Part shown: piece after piece, positions 18,657 to 27,878 of the stretch
How the letters are laid out: every line of letters starts with the position of its first letter
How positions within the stretch are numbered: the first letter of the stretch is position 1
DNA from: Algoriphagus boseongensis
GTDB taxonomy: Bacteria > Bacteroidota > Bacteroidia > Cytophagales > Cyclobacteriaceae
DNA: 64,000 nucleotides
NCBI RefSeq assembly: GCF_004362805.1
Contig: NZ_SNYF01000005.1
Span: 1,260,688-1,324,687, forward strand
Reading direction: 5' to 3'
Translations under genes and position numbers: made by a program
The notes under the pieces: model-generated
Seen by the model: the letters and a program-made list of their open reading frames with translations, nothing else
Told to the model about the DNA's origin: nothing
The model's database searches: none

Positions 18657-19829
18657 CTATCCCCACAACTCCTTCAAATCGACAAGAGTCCAGTCTGCAT
18701 AAGCCTTTGGAGAAGGTCTCTTCAGCCACATTTTGCGATTTTTCACATCGGTTACCACTTGGTGAACGGTGATGTCTTCATCCTGATTGATGGGCTTTGT
18801 ACAACCACCATTCGGATCAACTTTACCGTTGGTATCATACAATTTCAAATCCATCAGTTTACGCGTGAGTTCAGCATCCACCTTTCCTGCATTTTCGGCA
18901 AGCCGGTTGGTCATGTTTGGGAAACGCCCTGATAAAGATTTAGTCATTGAATCACGTTTACCTATGCCCCAGTTGTCGCACATAAACGTATTGGTAACCA
19001 CCATCGAATTACTGCCTTTGTCAGGAGTACGCACCCGGCTACCGCCCAGTGAAGTGCATTCCATGGCCGCTCCTGAATTTTCATCAGCAAGGGTAAGAAT
19101 CATGGCCGTACTCATGTTGTAGGTATTGAGGCGATGAACCATGGCTGTTAATGAAGGAGATTCAGCCATTAAGTCAGCCAATATATTGGTACAAGGGATA
19201 CGTTCCTTGCAAACAATCGAACTGCCCATACTGCTACCATCATGTAAATCCATGTAGGCTCCGTGTTCGTTTACCGCTGTTAGCGGAAACAAGAAACCTG
19301 GCCAACCCATCGTAGCATACTTGTAAGAACCATCGGTTGGTATGCGAACGGTTAACACTTGTGGAAATTCTATAAAAGTCTCGCTCCAATCTTCGTTCCG
19401 ACCGACATACATTCCACCGTCGGCAGAATGGCTGCCCCAGGATAGAATGGATGAGCAACCGGCAAAAGAGCTGAAGGTCGATGATTGGTAAATGCCATAC
19501 TCCATAATGTTATCCAACATGCCAACCTTATCAAGCGGCCAACCCGTCCCTTTTGCAACTCCATCATAAAACATACGGCACCGCATAGAACCTGAAGAAT
19601 AAACACGATCGGTCCATTCCCTGGCATCGGCATCCGTTATTCCGCCTTTTGCACGACCGGGCGCGATGAGTATGTCAAAGGTTTTTTGCATTTCATCGAC
19701 CATGAGGAGACCATACTGTTCACCCATTTCCTGTGGTGTTCCTTTCAGAACAGGAATTAAAAATCCATTTGCTTCGTAAAGCTTGCCACCTTTGGCTTCT
19801 TTCAGCAGATTTAAATTACTTATTGACAT
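18657..19829 (-). CDS. C45 family Ntn acyltransferase/amidase
   Basis: A 390-residue Ntn hydrolase of the C45 (acyl-CoA:6-aminopenicillanate acyltransferase-like) type. SSFAGCSSILSWG provides the self-processing site with nucleophile Cys125. GGMYVGRNEDW follows, the family's conserved Asn-x-Asp motif, then VNEHGAYMDLHDG. Family members hydrolyse or transfer acyl groups on amide bonds. No signal peptide is seen (MSISNLNLLKEAKGG), so it is either cytoplasmic or starts elsewhere; an ATG start at 19829 fits the family N-terminus. It sits 55 bp from the YtcJ-like gene. It probably removes acyl groups from compounds that have already been imported. Confidence 0.8.
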   Translation of the reverse strand: MSISNLNLLKEAKGGKLYEANGFLIPVLKGTPQEMGEQYGLLMVDEMQKTFDILIAPGRAKGGITDADAREWTDRVYSSGSMRCRMFYDGVAKGTGWPLDKVGMLDNIMEYGIYQSSTFSSFAGCSSILSWGSHSADGGMYVGRNEDWSETFIEFPQVLTVRIPTDGSYKYATMGWPGFLFPLTAVNEHGAYMDLHDGSSMGSSIVCKERIPCTNILADLMAESPSLTAMVHRLNTYNMSTAMILTLADENSGAAMECTSLGGSRVRTPDKGSNSMVVTNTFMCDNWGIGKRDSMTKSLSGRFPNMTNRLAENAGKVDAELTRKLMDLKLYDTNGKVDPNGGCTKPINQDEDITVHQVVTDVKNRKMWLKRPSPKAYADWTLVDLKELWG

Positions 19830-19884
19830 TTTTTTATTTTTTTAAATTGTTTGTAAAAAATATTTATTTGGTTAAACGAATAGT

Positions 19885-21597
19885 TTAATTTTTCTTTTTG
19901 AAAACGGTCGTTCCTTCTTTAATGGTTTGCATCACTTGAATGTCTTTTATTTTCATTGGGTCCACTTTAACCGGATTCTGATCCAGAATAACCAGGTCGG
20001 CCAGTTTACCTTCCTTTAATGAACCCTTGCTATTTTCCTCGAAATACATGTAAGCACCGTTAATGGTAATTGCTTTAAGTGCTTCGTATGCTGGAACTCT
20101 TTCGTCTGGACCAAGAATTTTTCCACTGCGTGTTATGCGGTTCACCGCTGTCCATACTGTAAATAGCTGGTTCATCGGGGTAACCGTATAGTCGGTATGG
20201 TTTGTAAATTTTATTTCCTTTTTAATAGACGAATTCAAAGGGCTGATAAATGATGCCCGTTCTTCACCAAGATTAGCAAGGTGTACATCACCCCAGAAAA
20301 AGGTATGGTTCGTGAAATAGGAAGGAAACAAGTTGTAGGCTTTATACGCATCAAGCTGATCGGGACGCATTACCTGCGAGTGCACAATAACTGTCCTGTG
20401 GTCGGCTGTGCTGTCGCCCAGTTGACGTATGGCATATTGATGTCCCTTGATCATCATGTCAATGGATGCATCCCCGTTGCAGTGCGCATAAAGCTGAATC
20501 TTGTTTTTATAACCCTTGTAGAATAACTGATTCAGTTCGTCCTGTTCGATGCTGGCGATTCCCCTGCAGTCGTGCGGACATCCTGGAACAGGAGTTAAAT
20601 AAGGTTGGCTCAGAAATGCTGTTTTCCCTTGTGGTGAACCATCCAGTGTCACCTTCATCCCACCGTACTTGAGGCGATTGTGGTATTCACCGAATGTAGT
20701 TCCCATAGAAATCAATGTGTCCAGGTAATAGTACTTTGGAAGTAAAACTAAATCAATGGGAATTTCCTTTTTATCAGCCAAACGCTGTGCAATTTGCATT
20801 TGGTCCATCATGGTTAAACCGTCCTGTGCAGTCGTTATACCACAACTGGTATAGTAATCGAAAACGCGCTTCACTTTTGCATCGGTTTCTTCTGCTGTTC
20901 CGGTTCTGGTCAGGATATCAACCACCAAATAAACTGCATTTTCCTGAAGCAGTCCATTAGGTTCATTTGTTCCGGGTTTGTGCACAATGGTTCCACCGGC
21001 AGGATCCGGAGTTTTTGCATCGATTCCTTTTATCTTCAATGCCGCTGAATTCAAAACAATCATGTGCCCTGAAATATGCCAGACAAGCACCGGGTTGGTT
21101 GGGAATGCCGCGTCCAGGTCGGCAAGGGTAGGATGCCGTTTTTCTTCCAGCAAGTCGGGGTCGTAACCCGTTCCTATTATCCAGTCAGTATCGGAGAGAT
21201 TCAGTTTCTTTTTCTGCTCCTGCATCGCTGAAATAATGTCTCCGATATTATTAATTTTTCCAACGGGAGGAGAATTTAGATCCGCCATATCAATAATGGA
21301 CATACCCAAAAAAACATGGCTATGACCATCGATAAAGCCAGGCAGTAATGTTTTCCCTTGCAGGTCCGTCATCACAGTGGAATCGCCCTTCCATTTTTCG
21401 GCATCGGCCTTTGCTCCTACGAATAAGATCTTTCCATCTTTAACTGCAAGCGCCTCAGCATACTGTGCCGAATCGCCTTCCATAGTAAGAATATCGCCCC
21501 CGAAATAAATGGCATCTGCCTGAATACCTGGAGTATGGGCACATCCGGTAATGGTCAGTATCACAGAAATAATTGCGAGTAGCGTTTTCATTTTCAT
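19885..21597 (-). CDS. YtcJ-like amidohydrolase (amidohydrolase_3), lipoprotein
   Basis: A 570-residue enzyme with a lipobox (ILTITGC, Cys19), so probably membrane-anchored in the periplasm. It follows the YtcJ/NfdA pattern, with FGGDILTME, GFIDGHSHVF (H92, H94), SGHMIVLNS, GITTAQDGLTMMDQ, LYAHCNGDASID and HSQVMRPDQLD. The C-terminus ends in LADLVILDQNPVKVD. The characterised relative NfdA deformylates N-substituted formamides, and many YtcJ proteins have no known substrate. It lies 6 bp from the serine-hydrolase gene upstream. Local G+C is high (35 of 60 bases in the line at 21061), unlike the AT-rich porin and regulator genes, hinting at separate origin. Confidence 0.85.
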   Translation of the reverse strand: MKMKTLLAIISVILTITGCAHTPGIQADAIYFGGDILTMEGDSAQYAEALAVKDGKILFVGAKADAEKWKGDSTVMTDLQGKTLLPGFIDGHSHVFLGMSIIDMADLNSPPVGKINNIGDIISAMQEQKKKLNLSDTDWIIGTGYDPDLLEEKRHPTLADLDAAFPTNPVLVWHISGHMIVLNSAALKIKGIDAKTPDPAGGTIVHKPGTNEPNGLLQENAVYLVVDILTRTGTAEETDAKVKRVFDYYTSCGITTAQDGLTMMDQMQIAQRLADKKEIPIDLVLLPKYYYLDTLISMGTTFGEYHNRLKYGGMKVTLDGSPQGKTAFLSQPYLTPVPGCPHDCRGIASIEQDELNQLFYKGYKNKIQLYAHCNGDASIDMMIKGHQYAIRQLGDSTADHRTVIVHSQVMRPDQLDAYKAYNLFPSYFTNHTFFWGDVHLANLGEERASFISPLNSSIKKEIKFTNHTDYTVTPMNQLFTVWTAVNRITRSGKILGPDERVPAYEALKAITINGAYMYFEENSKGSLKEGKLADLVILDQNPVKVDPMKIKDIQVMQTIKEGTTVFKKKN

Positions 21598-21603
21598 TGG
21601 ATT

Positions 21604-22899
21604 TTATTCTCCCTGAAGGTTCATGGCCACCTGGCGGATGTAACCCATTAAAATATCGGGATCAAGATTTACAGGGCAGGTTGAGAAATAAGCAGCAGTA
21701 ACATCCCGTGAAGGATCTACATAAAGGCCCTGGAACAGGTTGCCGTGTTTAAACATAGCGCCATCATCCCAAACTGCATCCCATTGCCGTGAATTCCGAT
21801 CAGGCATCCCTTGTTTGGCAAATGATGCTTTCACCCAGTTGTGTTCGGTAAAATCTCCTTTGAGGTAGGCTTCTTTGCTACCAGAGGTCTGCATGGTTTT
21901 CAAAACCTGTGGAGAAATGACCTGAGATTCTGAAACTACTTTCCAGCTTGGTGTGAATATTAATGAGAAACGTGCTAAATCCTCCAATAGGGAAATATTT
22001 AGGCCATAGGCACCGGCAGAACCATCGCTTCCCATAGGGACTATAAATGAATTGCGTACCCCGATTTTGGACCAAATGCGTTCATTAAAGTTATCTATGA
22101 AAGAGTGACCAGTAGCCTCTTCAATTACCCAAACCAGGACTTTTGTAATGAGTGAACTGTAGCGGGCATATTCCCCCGGAACTTCACCAGGCAAGGGTTT
22201 TGCGTCGCGCAATACATCTACGGTGTTTTCGATGACTCCATTGTAGTTGGGAACACCAAAGTCCGCTGCAAGGAATCGCTGAAAAACGGAAGCCGGGTTC
22301 ATCTGAGCCTCACCTGTTTCTGCAATGTCAAGCGCCGATGACATGTTCAATCCATTTAGTAATGAAACTTTGTCCCACTCAGTACCTGCCAATTGTTTGG
22401 CATAGGTAGTGATGGGTTTATTTACATCAATCAAACCATCAGCTTCGAGCATGGTGATAAGCGTACCCACAGTTGGTTTTGAAGTCGAAGCCCAAAAGTG
22501 TGGCTGTTCGGGTTGCATACCCGGGTATGCTTCATATACCACTTTGCCATGCTGAAGAATCATAATTCCCTGAAGCCGCTGTTTGCCATTGTTCACATAT
22601 TCATCAAGCGGAAGGGAAGTGGAACCATCACCACGTACGAATGTTGTTTCTCCAACGCTTTTTAGCAGGTTGCGCTCCAATACACTGACCTTACCAGATG
22701 CCGGAGCAACGGCTGTAGGTAAAAACTCACTTAAATGCCCGGTGTAATACATGGCATGATCCCCACCTACCTGCATGTGCATATTACTCCAGTATTTTTT
22801 GGCGTCTGCTATAAATTTGCGATCAAAAGGTTTTTTTGCTGTGGATATGGGAAGCGTTACTTTCGCTCCCGGCACATCCATTGGATCAATGTTTTCCAT
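21604..22899 (-). CDS. Beta-lactamase-fold serine hydrolase (NylB-like), no signal peptide
   Basis: A 431-residue class C beta-lactamase/esterase-fold enzyme. The catalytic tetrad is FWASTSKPT, with nucleophile Ser138 and Lys141 (SxxK). Later EYARYSSLITKVL supplies the Tyr motif, as YSS instead of the common YxN. The run LIDVNKPITTYAKQLAGTEWDKVSL resembles the region after SxxK in 6-aminohexanoate-dimer hydrolase NylB, which cuts linear amides. Unlike its two paralogues at 22908 and 25663 it has no lipobox or signal peptide (MENIDPMDVPG). It is 8 bp from the next serine-hydrolase gene. Probably an amidase or esterase in the cytoplasm. Confidence 0.82.
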   Translation of the reverse strand: MENIDPMDVPGAKVTLPISTAKKPFDRKFIADAKKYWSNMHMQVGGDHAMYYTGHLSEFLPTAVAPASGKVSVLERNLLKSVGETTFVRGDGSTSLPLDEYVNNGKQRLQGIMILQHGKVVYEAYPGMQPEQPHFWASTSKPTVGTLITMLEADGLIDVNKPITTYAKQLAGTEWDKVSLLNGLNMSSALDIAETGEAQMNPASVFQRFLAADFGVPNYNGVIENTVDVLRDAKPLPGEVPGEYARYSSLITKVLVWVIEEATGHSFIDNFNERIWSKIGVRNSFIVPMGSDGSAGAYGLNISLLEDLARFSLIFTPSWKVVSESQVISPQVLKTMQTSGSKEAYLKGDFTEHNWVKASFAKQGMPDRNSRQWDAVWDDGAMFKHGNLFQGLYVDPSRDVTAAYFSTCPVNLDPDILMGYIRQVAMNLQGE

Positions 22900-22907
22900 T
22901 TTTTTAA

Positions 22908-24275
22908 CTATTTATTAGTCAAACTTTTTACAATTGCCCTAGCCATTGCTTCTTCCTGATCGTTGCCGTCACCAGTGCAAAACCATGCTACAACCATGTC
23001 ATTAGCAGGAGAAATATAGACTCCCTGACCACCGACACCTGCCTTATACATATCACCGTCTGACATCACCGCATCCCATTGGTATCGGTTGGCAATCTTG
23101 CCTGCATCATCGTAAAAGGATTGGGTATTTTTCTTGCCGACCCAGCCCTTGTCGTACATGTCAACATAGGTGTGATCGTTTATTTTTTTCATGATTGCAT
23201 CTGGAATAAGTAGTTCTCCAGCAATTTTCTGGCTGCTTGGTGTGTACACCATGCCAAAGCGGGCGAGGTCACGAAGTGTAGAGTTGACCCCCATAAAGCT
23301 CAACGTATTACCGGATGAGCTAACCAAATAGTAAGCGTCATGTTCCATACCGGCCTTACTCCAGATCCGCTCGCTGAACTGTTCATAGAGGGGCTTATCG
23401 GCAATTCGCTCCGCAATCAGACCGACTACAAAAGTATTGATCGAGTTGTACTCAAATTTCACATGACCAGGAGTCTTGCGTACCATTGCCCGCAGCACAT
23501 CCGCCCATGATTCACCCCTTTTCCTCACGTCAGCAACAACACCCACATCTTCAGTAGCAGCCCAGCGATACCAAACCTGGTCCGGGTCTGTTCGGGAATT
23601 CTGTTCTGCTTCATCGTGCTCGGTTCCGTTGAGCCCAGTAGCCATGTCAAGGGTTTCCTCTACAGTAACAGTTTCCCAAACTGATCCTTTCAGTTCCTCA
23701 AGGTAATCGCTAACGGGTTTCTTGACGTCTACTTTTCCTTCTTGTTCAAGGAACGCCAACATGGTAGCAGGGACAACTTTTGAAACTGAGTACCAGATGT
23801 GCTTGTCATTGGGTCGCATCGTTTTATAACGTTCATAGACGATCACTCCATTCTTTACGACAACCATCCCGTCGATGGGTTTCGTATCAAAGTGCTCATT
23901 GACGCTAAGCATATTTCCATCTTTGTTCTTGTACTTTATTGCTCCTATCTCTTGGTCAATATTGTAAGGAAAACTACTTACCGAACCCTTCCGCATTACC
24001 TGTGCGGTGTGGTAATATTTGTCCATGTGCACCCAGGCAAATTTCGACTCAGCTGTAGGAAACTGGATTTTCACCATATTTTCCGGGTTTTGATAAAATT
24101 CGCTGACGGCTAGAACTTTTTCTAAAGGAATATTGCTGGATATATCATCAGGATTTGCATAGATGATGCCTGCATCGGAAGTGTTTTCTTTCTGTTGAAC
24201 TTCCTCCGTTTTATTGGCGCAACCTGTTATGCCAATTAGAAATAATGCGGTTAATAAAATTGAGTTCTTTTTCAT
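22908..24275 (-). CDS. Beta-lactamase-fold serine hydrolase (NylB-like), lipoprotein
   Basis: A 455-residue enzyme with a lipobox (LIGITGC, Cys19). The catalytic motif HIWYSVSKVV gives Ser163 and Lys166, and FEYNSINTFV gives the Tyr-Asn pair. The segment KPVSDYLEELKGSVWETV and the nearby EETLDMATGL closely resemble the post-nucleophile region of NylB-type amidases. The C-terminal KAGVGGQGVYISP carries the GG turn found where beta-lactamases have KTG. It is a close paralogue of 25663-27018; the two flank the M20D gene and are separated from it by 5 and 26 bp. Predicted periplasmic, membrane-bound amidase or esterase. A cell-wall D-amino-acid substrate is the main alternative. Confidence 0.85.
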   Translation of the reverse strand: MKKNSILLTALFLIGITGCANKTEEVQQKENTSDAGIIYANPDDISSNIPLEKVLAVSEFYQNPENMVKIQFPTAESKFAWVHMDKYYHTAQVMRKGSVSSFPYNIDQEIGAIKYKNKDGNMLSVNEHFDTKPIDGMVVVKNGVIVYERYKTMRPNDKHIWYSVSKVVPATMLAFLEQEGKVDVKKPVSDYLEELKGSVWETVTVEETLDMATGLNGTEHDEAEQNSRTDPDQVWYRWAATEDVGVVADVRKRGESWADVLRAMVRKTPGHVKFEYNSINTFVVGLIAERIADKPLYEQFSERIWSKAGMEHDAYYLVSSSGNTLSFMGVNSTLRDLARFGMVYTPSSQKIAGELLIPDAIMKKINDHTYVDMYDKGWVGKKNTQSFYDDAGKIANRYQWDAVMSDGDMYKAGVGGQGVYISPANDMVVAWFCTGDGNDQEEAMARAIVKSLTNK

Positions 24276-24280
24276 TTTTT

Positions 24281-25636
24281 TTAGTTGACTTTTCTCAATA
24301 ATTCCATTGCCATCACGCTTGCCACTTTTGCTCCCACTGGAATCGCCTTGAGATCCACGACAAAACCTGGTTGATGATTTGCATAAGGAAGATCCTTTCC
24401 CTCAGCCCTGGCCTTTGCAAATACATCCGGATCTGCCACTCCAATAAAATTATAGACTGCTTTCACTCCCTCCATTCCTTCATAAAGGGATGGAAAATCC
24501 TCTGATCCTGTAATTGCCGGGAATTTCTCCACAAGTGTTTTTTCATTCACTACCCCAGAAGACTTCAATGAAGCGTTCACTCGATTCATGGTTTCTACAT
24601 CGTTGATGAGCGGAGGGGTATGCCCTTTTCGAACAATTTTCGGCATCTTGTCTTCAGGCATGCCATAGGTTCGTGCGATGCCTTCGCTTATATTTTTTAC
24701 TCCATTGAACAGTTGCTCGTGTACCGCCTCACTGAAAAAGCGGAAGTTTAGTTTCAATGTTGCTTCTTCCGGAATTACGTTATTGTTGATACCCGCATGG
24801 AATGCGCCTACAGTTATTACCCCCATATCCCTGGGATCCATTGCCCGTGCGATGACAGCTTGATACTGTGTGATGGCATAGGCCGCCATAAGAATGGGGT
24901 CTTTGGTCCATTGTGGGGATGAACCATGTCCTCCAACACCATAAAAGGTAACATCAAGAAGTTCTGTCCCTGCTTCAAGGACTCCACCACTACCCACTAC
25001 CGTACCTGTAGCAAAGGGCATGGTATGTAATCCAAGTGCATAGTCAGGTTTGGGCACATTGTACTTGGTGTAAAGACCATCTTCTACCATTGCTGTTGCC
25101 CCGGCGGCAAGTTCCTCTGCTGGTTGGGCAAGAAGAACTAGGGTTCCGCTCCAACTGTCCTTGAAAGCAGCCATAGTCTTAGCCAGCGATAGTAGCCAAA
25201 CCGTATGTGCATCATGTCCGCACGCATGCATTACAGGTGCTTCAGAGCCATCCTCCATCTTTACTTTTACCTTGCTTGCATAATTAAGTCCGTTTTTTTC
25301 GTCAACATTGAGCGCATCCATATCGGCACGATACAACACAACAGGGCCCTCTCCGTTTTTCATTATGCCCACTACTCCAGTCTTGCCAATACCAGTTTTA
25401 ACCTCATAGCCAAGGGACTGAAGTTCTTTGGCTACAATTCCGGCAGTTCGAGTTTCGCCAAAACCTAATTCAGGATTTTGATGTAAGTCTTTAAAAACGG
25501 TGATTAAACGCTCAGTATCATTATCAACTGAACTGGTGATTTTATTTGCCAATTCTTTTGAGAGACCACTATTTTGGGCCTTGCTTAATGAAGCATTCAA
25601 AAAGAGAGATAGAATTATTAAATTCAGAAATTTCAT
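24281..25636 (-). CDS. M20D amidohydrolase (N-acyl/IAA-amino acid hydrolase-like)
   Basis: A 451-residue zinc aminoacylase of the M20D group, whose members release amino acids from N-acyl, N-benzoyl (hippurate) or indole-acetyl conjugates. It has a signal peptide (LFLNASLSKAQ, about 1-21), the early motif LHQNPELGFGE, the metal motif MHACGHDAHT (Cys139, His141), AQPAEELAAGA, and the dimerisation motif GVGGHGSSPQW. A His is also present in LGLHTMPF. Most M20D enzymes are cytoplasmic, so an exported one fits a periplasmic deacylation pathway. It lies 5 bp from the serine hydrolase downstream and 26 bp from the one upstream, inside the main operon. Confidence 0.9.
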   Translation of the reverse strand: MKFLNLIILSLFLNASLSKAQNSGLSKELANKITSSVDNDTERLITVFKDLHQNPELGFGETRTAGIVAKELQSLGYEVKTGIGKTGVVGIMKNGEGPVVLYRADMDALNVDEKNGLNYASKVKVKMEDGSEAPVMHACGHDAHTVWLLSLAKTMAAFKDSWSGTLVLLAQPAEELAAGATAMVEDGLYTKYNVPKPDYALGLHTMPFATGTVVGSGGVLEAGTELLDVTFYGVGGHGSSPQWTKDPILMAAYAITQYQAVIARAMDPRDMGVITVGAFHAGINNNVIPEEATLKLNFRFFSEAVHEQLFNGVKNISEGIARTYGMPEDKMPKIVRKGHTPPLINDVETMNRVNASLKSSGVVNEKTLVEKFPAITGSEDFPSLYEGMEGVKAVYNFIGVADPDVFAKARAEGKDLPYANHQPGFVVDLKAIPVGAKVASVMAMELLRKVN

Positions 25637-25662
25637 AAGCTTGTAATTGAAGAATGATTGTA

Positions 25663-27018
25663 TTATTTCTTGGATAAACTTTTCACAATGGCCCTGGCCA
25701 TAATTTCTTCCTGTTGTTTTCCAGTGCTAAAAAACACCACAACTACATCAGCTGAAGGCGAGATGTACATACCTTGACCACCTACACCTGCTTTAAAAAT
25801 GTCACCATCCGGAAAGACAATATCCCATTGGTAGTGATTTTTCAGACCCTTGATTTCCGGGAATGACTCTTGCATTTCTTTTCCTACAAAGCCGTTGAGG
25901 TAAATGTCAGGATATCCACCTTGCTGAATAGTTTGAAGAAGTGCGTCAGGGATGACTTGTTCCTTACTGATCTTATTCCAACTAGGAGTAAAAAGCATTG
26001 CAAATCGACCCATATCACGAAGTGTGGTATTTACAAAACCCCATCCGTTTCCGAGACCATATTTCGTCACTCCAACAAGTGCATCATTCTGAGCACCTAT
26101 TTTGCGCCACACTCTTTCGCCAAAAAATTCATTAAGCATTTTGCCAGATACTTCATTTACAATCAACTCAAGCACAAACGTGTTGATGGAGTTATACTCA
26201 AATGCTGAGTGGCCAGGCTTCACCTTTTTCATGCTTCTGAGCACATCAAAAGGAGATTGGTTGAGGTTAGCCTTATCTTCAAATAAGCCAATACTTACTG
26301 CCCATTTGTACCAGCCTCTTTCTGGATTGACGCGGGCGTCATCGTTTGGCTCCTCATGTTCGGTTGAATTCAGGCCTGTAGCCATATCCAATGTCTCCTC
26401 CACCGTTACTTGATCCCAATCAGAGCCTTTTAATTCTGAAACATAATCGGAAACCGGCTTCTTAATATCAACTTTCCCTTCCTGAGCCAATAATGCCACC
26501 ATAGTACCGGGTATAACTTTGCTACATGAAAACCACTGGTGTTGGTCAAAAGGCCGCATTGTTTTGTATTGCTCATACACAATATTGCCCTTGTGAAGAA
26601 CCATAAATGCATCCATCGTACTCGAATTAAAATGCTGCTCCACAGTTTCTTGCTCCATTCCTGGCCGAGTAAAAGTGATATCACCTATACTTGGATCGAT
26701 CATTTCAGGCAATTCGCTTATTGGACCATCTCTATGAATTTGCATGGTGTATTGGAACGCAGAAATATTCTGCCAGGCATATTCGGTCTTTTCACTGGCA
26801 ACCTGTATTTGGACGATGTTTGCCGGTGTATGAAAAAAAGAAAAAATATCACGGATTTCCTTTATTGGACGAGTCGATGAGATGTTTTCTTCTGGCGCAT
26901 ATTTTACGCCTGAGCTTTTAGTAGTTTTCATGGCTTCTTTTGGTTTTTCACTGCATGATGCCAGCCCGAAAACTAGGACTGCAAACATTCCAGTTGTTTT
27001 GAAAAATGTGGTTCTCAT
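25663..27018 (-). CDS. Beta-lactamase-fold serine hydrolase (NylB-like), lipoprotein
   Basis: A 451-residue paralogue of 22908-24275. Lipobox FGLASC gives Cys22. The catalytic motif QWFSCSKVIP gives Ser164 and Lys167, with Cys instead of Val between them. FEYNSINTFVLELI carries the Tyr-Asn pair. The stretch KPVSDYVSELKGSDWDQV and the nearby EETLDMATGL are shared with the paralogue at protein level, while DNA has diverged freely, so the duplication is old. The C-terminus has KAGVGGQGMYISP. It sits between the M20D gene (26 bp) and a barrel gene (62 bp). Predicted periplasmic amidase or esterase; substrate unknown. Confidence 0.85.
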   Translation of the reverse strand: MRTTFFKTTGMFAVLVFGLASCSEKPKEAMKTTKSSGVKYAPEENISSTRPIKEIRDIFSFFHTPANIVQIQVASEKTEYAWQNISAFQYTMQIHRDGPISELPEMIDPSIGDITFTRPGMEQETVEQHFNSSTMDAFMVLHKGNIVYEQYKTMRPFDQHQWFSCSKVIPGTMVALLAQEGKVDIKKPVSDYVSELKGSDWDQVTVEETLDMATGLNSTEHEEPNDDARVNPERGWYKWAVSIGLFEDKANLNQSPFDVLRSMKKVKPGHSAFEYNSINTFVLELIVNEVSGKMLNEFFGERVWRKIGAQNDALVGVTKYGLGNGWGFVNTTLRDMGRFAMLFTPSWNKISKEQVIPDALLQTIQQGGYPDIYLNGFVGKEMQESFPEIKGLKNHYQWDIVFPDGDIFKAGVGGQGMYISPSADVVVVFFSTGKQQEEIMARAIVKSLSKK

Positions 27019-27080
27019 ATATTTATATTTCTAGATGTTTTTGAAATTGGAGTTGGGAAAGCTTGATGCTTTTCCCATAA

Positions 27081-27845
27081 TCAATCATATTTTATGTCGT
27101 TGTTTTTTATAAAGTCTTTTTTGAGAAACTGAGGGGTAAAAATCATCAGGCCTAGTTCAAATCCTGAAGCTTTATTTCCATCGATTCGTCCACCATATGT
27201 AGCAGCTACTACCACAAAGTCATTGGGTTCAAAGCGAATACCTGCCTTATATTCAGCTGGAGAATTAGCCTTACCGGCTGTACCATAAACCTCTCCTACA
27301 ATTGCTGAGCGTGGAATGATTTTATAAATAGCCAATCTGGAACTATAAGTAAATCCTAGGGCTGTTTTTTTTGAGTTCCCATAATCGAAATCAATTAGTC
27401 CTCCGGGCATTAAATCCAAAAAAACATTGTCATGAAATAAGGGGAATGTAATGGGGACTGCAGTCCAATAATTTTTATGCATCGCAGAGTAAGTGCTTTC
27501 TGAATAATACCCTCTCGACTGCCCTATACCCAAAAAAACAGCTCCTCCTCCGTTATTTTTTTTATTAACCCAAAACATATACTTACCATAAATATTTGAG
27601 GTAAATCGATTGGTAGGTTGGTCCTTATTTTCCCAAAAAAGATTGGCTTGAACATTTAATTCAAATCTGGGCTTCAAAGCAAAAACAGAATACATGGTAG
27701 CGTTTCTCTCCCCGTATGTCAGGATAAAAGTTCCAGTACCATGTGGCATGGTTAGATAATTATCAGAATTAAATTGCTGAGCTTTTATCTGCGTTCCTAA
27801 AACCAAAAAGTATGTCATGATAAGACTCCATTTTAATAATTTCAT
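27081..27845 (-). CDS. Outer-membrane barrel protein, hypothetical
   Basis: A 254-residue protein with a signal peptide (TYFLVLGTQIKAQQ, about 1-23) and strand-rich sequence throughout, for example TFILTYGERNATMYSVFALKP and GFTYSSRLAIYKI. I do not recognise the family. It begins 33 bp after the DcaP-like gene upstream, repeating the porin-plus-barrel pairing seen at 5190/4340. The strong hydrophobic-aromatic alternation supports an outer-membrane location. It may be a secondary channel or an accessory barrel for uptake. Confidence 0.6.
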   Translation of the reverse strand: MKLLKWSLIMTYFLVLGTQIKAQQFNSDNYLTMPHGTGTFILTYGERNATMYSVFALKPRFELNVQANLFWENKDQPTNRFTSNIYGKYMFWVNKKNNGGGAVFLGIGQSRGYYSESTYSAMHKNYWTAVPITFPLFHDNVFLDLMPGGLIDFDYGNSKKTALGFTYSSRLAIYKIIPRSAIVGEVYGTAGKANSPAEYKAGIRFEPNDFVVVAATYGGRIDGNKASGFELGLMIFTPQFLKKDFIKNNDIKYD

Positions 27846-27878
27846 ATAACTGATCTTTTACTAATTCTTAAAACCTGA

